Assembly (NCBI GenBank): GCA_009731375.1
Contig: BJOX01000337.1
Span: 308,095 to 372,094 of the forward strand
Direction of reading: 5' to 3'
DNA: 64,000 nt
Source of the DNA: Paulinella micropora
Lineage: Eukaryota; Cercozoa; Imbricatea; Euglyphida
Under the pieces are notes generated by a model. It saw only the letters and a program-made list of their open reading frames with translations, had not been told where the DNA came from and did no database searches. Each line of letters begins with the position of its first letter. The first letter of the stretch is position 1. Below, piece after piece: positions 60,245 to 64,000 of this stretch. The translations under genes were made by a program, and so were the position numbers.

Positions 60245-60372
60245 GATATGTCTTCGTGTCCTGCTCTGACGACTTCTTGGTCCAAACGATGCCCGCAGAT
60301 GATGCTGAGACTCCAGCCGCTCCAATGTCTTGCCGCTTGGAAGTTATCATCTTTTCCGAGGCACTTCCTTAA
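60245..60372 (+). CDS. Candidate terminal exon of the same unrecognised gene
   Basis: Follows ATATGAG. In phase 1 it reads YVFVSCSDDFLVQTMPADDA and continues to SEALP and TAA at 60370-60372. The link to 59929 rests on phase and spacing only. Confidence 0.3.
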
Positions 60373-60442
60373 TTTCCTTCATGACCTTCATGTCCTTTTC
60401 TTTATTTTCTCTTTCTTGCCTCGTTCTGCCTTTCTTTTCTTA

Positions 60443-61056
60443 AATGGAGGAGGAGGAGGAGGAGGAGGAGGAGAAGAAGAAGAAGAAGAAGAAAGAAGAA
60501 GAAAGAAGAAAGAAGAAAGAAGAAAGAAGAAGAAGAAGAAGAAGAAGAAGAAGAAGAAGAAGGAGGAGGAGGAAGACGAGGAGGAGGAGGAGGAGGAGGA
60601 AGAAGAAGAAGAAGAAGAAGAAGAAGAAGAAGGAAGAAGAAGGAAGAAGAAGGAAGAAGAAGGAAGAAGAAGGAAGAAGAAGGAAGGAGAAGGAAGAAGA
60701 AGGAAGAAGAAGGAAGAAGAAGGAAGAAGAAGGAAGAAGGAAGAAGGAAGAAGAAGGAAGAAGGAAGAAGAAGGAAGAAGGAAGAAGAAGGAAGAAGAAG
60801 GAAGAAGAAGGAAGAAGAAGGAAGAAGGAAGAAGGAAGAAGAAGAAGAAGAAGAAGAAGAAGAAGAAGAAGAAAAAGAAGAAGAAAAAGAAGAAGAAAAA
60901 GGAGAAGGAGAAAAAGGAGAAGAGGAAGGAGAAGAGCAAGGAGAAGAGCAAGGAGAAGAGCAAGGAGAAGAGCAAGGAGAAGAGCAAGGAGAAGAGGAAG
61001 AAGAAGAGGAAGAAGAAGAGGAAGAAGAAGAGGAAGGAGAAGGAGAAGAAGGAGAA

Positions 61057-61119
<63 letters not shown>

Positions 61120-61161
61120 GAGGAAAAGGAAGAGGAAGAAGAAGAAGAAGAAAAGAAGAAA

Positions 61162-61207
<46 letters not shown>

Positions 61208-61325
61208 AGAAGAGGAAGAGGAAGAAAAAGAGGAAGAAGAGAAGAGGAAAAACAACTCAAGAGGAAGAAAAAGAGGAAGAAGAACAAGAAGAGGAAGAAC
61301 AAGAGAGGAGAGAAGAGAAAGAATT
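60443..61325 (+). repeat. 0.88-kb polypurine tract (GAA/GGA)n
   Basis: Almost pure A/G on the + strand, with higher-order blocks of GAAGGAAGAA and GAGCAAGGAGAA. Long Glu/Lys (+) and Leu/Ser (-) open frames are compositional. Confidence 0.95.
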
Positions 61326-61378
61326 GCAAATTTATCTGTAATCGGAACCGAGCAGTCAGGCCCACTGTAGTAAGCTAT

Positions 61379-61561
61379 ACAGGTGCATATCTCGGGAGTG
61401 AACAACTGCAAGGCTTCATAGATCTCTGGCATGACACTTCGAGCATGCTCATGCAGCCTTGCCCAGTCTTGGTTTCTGCGCAGCAACTTACTAATCACCT
61501 GTTCCCCTGCGTCACCTATGTTGTTGCTCGAAAGCTCCAGGCTAGTCAACATGTTATTGAA
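61379..61561 (-). CDS. LRR gene, terminal LRR exon, 3' end uncertain
   Basis: Follows ACGTACAG on the - strand, phase 0. It reads FNNMLTSLELSSNNIGDAGE and continues about 40 residues (QVISKLLRRNQDWARLHEHA...). The first 28 residues are one ribonuclease-inhibitor-like LRR; the rest looks like a C-terminal cap. The frame does not stop before the polypurine tract, so the end of the gene is not determined. Confidence 0.65.
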
Positions 61562-61640
61562 CTGTACGTGACGACACATGCAATGCCATGCAACCGGGCC
61601 CTCGGTAGCATTTCTAAAGTGACTTTTTGTGTATGTAAAG

Positions 61641-61724
61641 GCGAATGCAACTCTGCTGGAGCTTGAATTGAGTGGCAATAACATTGGTTCACACAGAGCA
61701 AAACAAGTAGCGGATGTTTTGAAG
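61641..61724 (+). CDS. LRR exon on the + strand (inverted relative to its neighbours)
   Basis: 84 nt, 28 codons, between TGTAAAG and GTACCT, phase 0 to 0. It reads ANATLLELELSGNNIG and on to VADVLK, one RI-type LRR. A 54-nt GT-AG intron separates it from the next + exon. Confidence 0.75.
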
Positions 61725-61778
61725 GTACCTGCCGCGGTAGCAAAGACACAAAGTTGTGTGTATGTGTGGTCAAATTAG

Positions 61779-61862
61779 GTGAACACAACTGTTCAAACTC
61801 TTAACATCGGCTACAACAATCTCGGCGACAAAGGCGCTGCACTGATCGCAGAAGCAATTCAG
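61779..61862 (+). CDS. Second LRR exon on the + strand (inverted)
   Basis: 84 nt between AAATTAG and GTCGGA. It reads VNTTVQTLNIGYNNLGDKGA then ALIAEAIQ. It ends seven bases from the end of the oppositely oriented exon at 61870. Confidence 0.75.
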
Positions 61863-61869
61863 GTCGGAC

Positions 61870-61953
61870 CTCCAAAGCCTTCCCGATGGCAGCAGCTCCA
61901 TCAGGGCCAATATTATTCAAGTTGAGGTTGAGGGTAGTAATGCTCTTGTTGAC
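61870..61953 (-). CDS. LRR gene, LRR exon 3
   Basis: 84 nt between TGGGTACAG and GTCCGA on the - strand, phase 0 to 0. It reads VNKSITTLNLNLNNIGPDGA then AAIGKALE. Confidence 0.8.
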
Positions 61954-62120
61954 CTGTACCCAAACATCAACATTTCATCCATGCTCCGCGCGCAGGTAGC
62001 ATTGAAGAAGAATGTATTTGTGTGCACAGGAAAACAAGGAATGCAAGTAGAAGCTAGACATTTCATGGAACATGATTGGTGCAGAAGGAGCACTGCACAT
62101 TGCGAAAGCGTTGGAGGTAC

Positions 62121-62204
62121 CTTCAGCATATCAGCAATAGCCTTGGCGCCCTCTGGGCCAATATGGTTGTTGATTAGGTTCAACACTTGCAACGCTCCAT
62201 TAAC
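62121..62204 (-). CDS. LRR gene, LRR exon 2
   Basis: 84 nt between TTGGTGCAG and GTACCT, phase 0. It reads VNGALQVLNLINNHIGPEGA then KAIADMLK. Confidence 0.82.
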
Positions 62205-62364
62205 CTGCACCAATGCATGACAATATATTTGCGCCTTTGCTACCTGGTAGCACGTGGAAGATAGTAATTTTGTGTGACGTTCGGCTGAAGCAAAAAATTA
62301 CAAAAGTGTGTGTATGTTGGCACATGCATTTTTCAAATGTTATTTTACTGAACTTCAAATTGAC

Positions 62365-62580
62365 CTTCAAGAATTCAACCAAAATAGCCGCTTCTGCGGG
62401 GCCCAGACGTTCGTCAGACAGATGTATCTCTGTTGTCTTGTCCTCGCGCAGTGAATCAAGCGGAATCCCACACATCTCTTTGATGCGGGGATTTCGCTTG
62501 GCCACTGCCGCCAACGCCGAGCCGCTTTCCGCGCTCAAGTTGTTGTCTCGCAGATCCACCGACGTGACGCTTGCATGGTC
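62365..62580 (-). CDS. LRR gene, first exon seen (72 codons)
   Basis: 216 nt between ATGTACAG and GTCAAT, phase 0 to 0. It starts DHASVTSVDLRDNNLSAESG and ends AEAAILVEFLK. It carries an LRR, a linker and part of another LRR. Upstream exons are not identified. RI-type LRRs with one repeat per 84-nt exon are usual in NLR/RNI-like proteins; the partner domain is outside or lost. Confidence 0.8.
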
Positions 62581-62880
62581 CTGTACATTAGGTCAACCAG
62601 AGCATCGAGCGCATTTTCATTCAAGGCGACTGGATCCCTGTCGCGTCATTCCGTGACGGGAAGACAACAAACATAGATTTATCACGCAAGGGCTACGGTG
62701 ACTTGGGCGAGATTATTATCGCTTCTTTACTTACGGTGTGTGATCCTTGTTTGATGTTGTGCAACTTTATTTGTACTGCTTTTGCTCTTGCTTGCGCAAT
62801 TTAAATTACGAGCTGGAAATACATGTTTGTGTTTGTAAGAGGGACTCTCACTCTCAAGCACTGTCTGTGGGTCTGTCTGC

Positions 62881-62940
<60 letters not shown>

Positions 62941-62974
62941 CACACACACACACAAATGCTACCGCCGCGCGCGT

Positions 62975-63207
62975 AGCATTAAAATGATGCATATGTGATT
63001 ATGTTGGCATGCTGTGTATGATCAGTGCCTATGAACACATATTAATATGTAATATGTATATGTAGGTGGGTGGTGTGTGTGTGTGTGTGTGTGTGTGTGA
63101 CAGAGAGATAGAGCGAGAGGGAGGGAGGGAGAGTGAGAAGAGAAACGGAGGAGATAGATAGATAGAGAGAGAGAGAGGGAGGGAGGGAGAGGGAGCGAGG
63201 GAGAGAG

Positions 63208-63242
<35 letters not shown>

Positions 63243-63320
63243 CATATGCTTATATGACAACATTGAAAACACCTTTGTCAAGCTCGATTGGCAGAACAAA
63301 ATTGGTGCTGAAGGCGCTGC

Positions 63321-63373
<53 letters not shown>

Positions 63374-63582
63374 AAAAGAGAAGACAGAGAAGACAGAGAA
63401 AGAAATACAATATACAGCTGGTAGCATTAAAATGATGAATATGTGAGTATGTTGGCATGCTGTGTGAAAAGTGTCTATGAGCACATGTAAATGTGTAATA
63501 TCTATATCTAGTATATGTGTACATGTGTATACGTATGCATGTTTGTTGTTAAACATTTTGGGTAGGTGGGTGGTGTGTGTGT

Positions 63583-63585
<3 letters not shown>
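62975..63585. repeat. Tandem duplication of about 0.45 kb with GA/GT repeats
   Basis: GTAGCATTAAAATGATG...GTATGTTGGCATGCTG occurs at about 62975 and 63422, each followed by GGTGGGTGGTGTGTG and (GA)n. Confidence 0.8.
63254..63327 (+). pseudogene. LRR exon fragment on the + strand
   Basis: Reads NIENTFVKLDWQNKIGAEGA then AS, aligned with the VNxxLxxLxLxxNxIGxEGA pattern of the LRR exons, but with no AG before it and truncated into (GA)n. Considered a remnant. Confidence 0.5.
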
Positions 63586-63632
<47 letters not shown>

Positions 63633-63633
63633 T

Positions 63634-63681
<48 letters not shown>

Positions 63682-63708
63682 CGCTGATCTATGATCAGTA
63701 TTTCTTCC

Positions 63709-63739
<31 letters not shown>

Positions 63740-64000
63740 CATACATACATAGATACATACATACATACATACACACACCCTTTTCGATATCGCAACGTTC
63801 TATGATTCCACATCATACATATGTATGTATGTATGTATGTATGTATGGGGAAGATGCAGGCCGTCTATAACGTAAGTATGTATGTATGTATGTATGTATG
63901 TATGTATGCATGGATGGATGTAGGTACGCTCATCTATGATCACTATAAATTTCATGCACATACACTTTTCGATATCGCAACGTTCTACGGTGCCACCAAT
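63586..64000. repeat. (GA)n, (ACAT)n/(ATGT)n and a repeated core
   Basis: Two copies of a core with ACTTTTCGATATCGCAACGTTC-type sequence (63778 and 63965) preceded by ATCTATGATCA. Microsatellites otherwise. No gene is seen. Confidence 0.8.

Noticed and set aside
60248-61684. Long Glu/Lys and Leu/Ser frames of 290-414 codons
   Set aside because: Composition of the polypurine tract; only the first part of the - strand frame (LRR exon) has protein character.

Overview
The window is nuclear DNA of a eukaryote. It has GT-AG introns, a Ty3/Gypsy-type LTR retrotransposon, a CCCTAA telomere-like run and a very heavy load of tetra-, tri- and dinucleotide microsatellites. The species cannot be fixed from the sequence. 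The HDAC type, the 28-residue LRR exons and the repeat style suggest an alga or other protist (inference). Nearly all long open frames in the first 46 kb are translations of microsatellites and are not genes.

The main result is that the microsatellite 'desert' hides real genes broken into very small exons. On the + strand from 18919 to 44035, fourteen exons of 33-118 nt can be read by eye. They have AG/GT boundaries, and twelve of thirteen junctions are in compatible phase. In order they give a histone deacetylase of about 313 residues, with both active-site histidines, the three zinc ligands and the split GGG|Y tyrosine motif. About 96% of the gene is intron, made of (CTAT)n, (ACAT)n, (GT/AT)n, (TTA)n and dispersed repeats. 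A possible ATG exon lies at 15516. A second, unrecognised + strand gene (2368 to at least 12740) is built the same way, with eight phase-compatible small exons.

The unique 'cores' that recur in the microsatellite arrays are partial copies of these exons. Copies upstream of an intact exon usually keep its acceptor and 5' part, and copies downstream usually keep its 3' part and donor. This is the pattern left by repeated tandem duplications with one breakpoint inside the exon and one in the flanking microsatellite. Some copies are inverted or lie far out of order. Two dispersed repeat families sit in the same introns: A, about 0.5 kb and abutting (TATC)n, and B, a foldback element of about 140 bp.

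From 45.8 kb the texture becomes ordinary. A 10.3-kb LTR retrotransposon on the - strand (47057-57381, 4-bp target duplication CCTT) carries gag with a CCCH finger and RGG boxes, a TGA-CTAG stop joining gag to pol in the same frame, RT, RNase H and integrase, plus two in-frame TAA codons and one frameshift. It sits in a repeat that has a second, unoccupied copy just downstream, and a 380-bp near-perfect palindrome follows. The last 4 kb hold a leucine-rich-repeat gene made of 84-nt phase-0 exons. Two of its exons are on the opposite strand, as if a 0.25-kb internal segment had been inverted. A possible short gene (59929-60372), a 0.9-kb polypurine tract and GA/CA repeats complete the window. 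Twelve N-runs are assembly gaps, and one 1.5-kb block is present on both sides of a gap.
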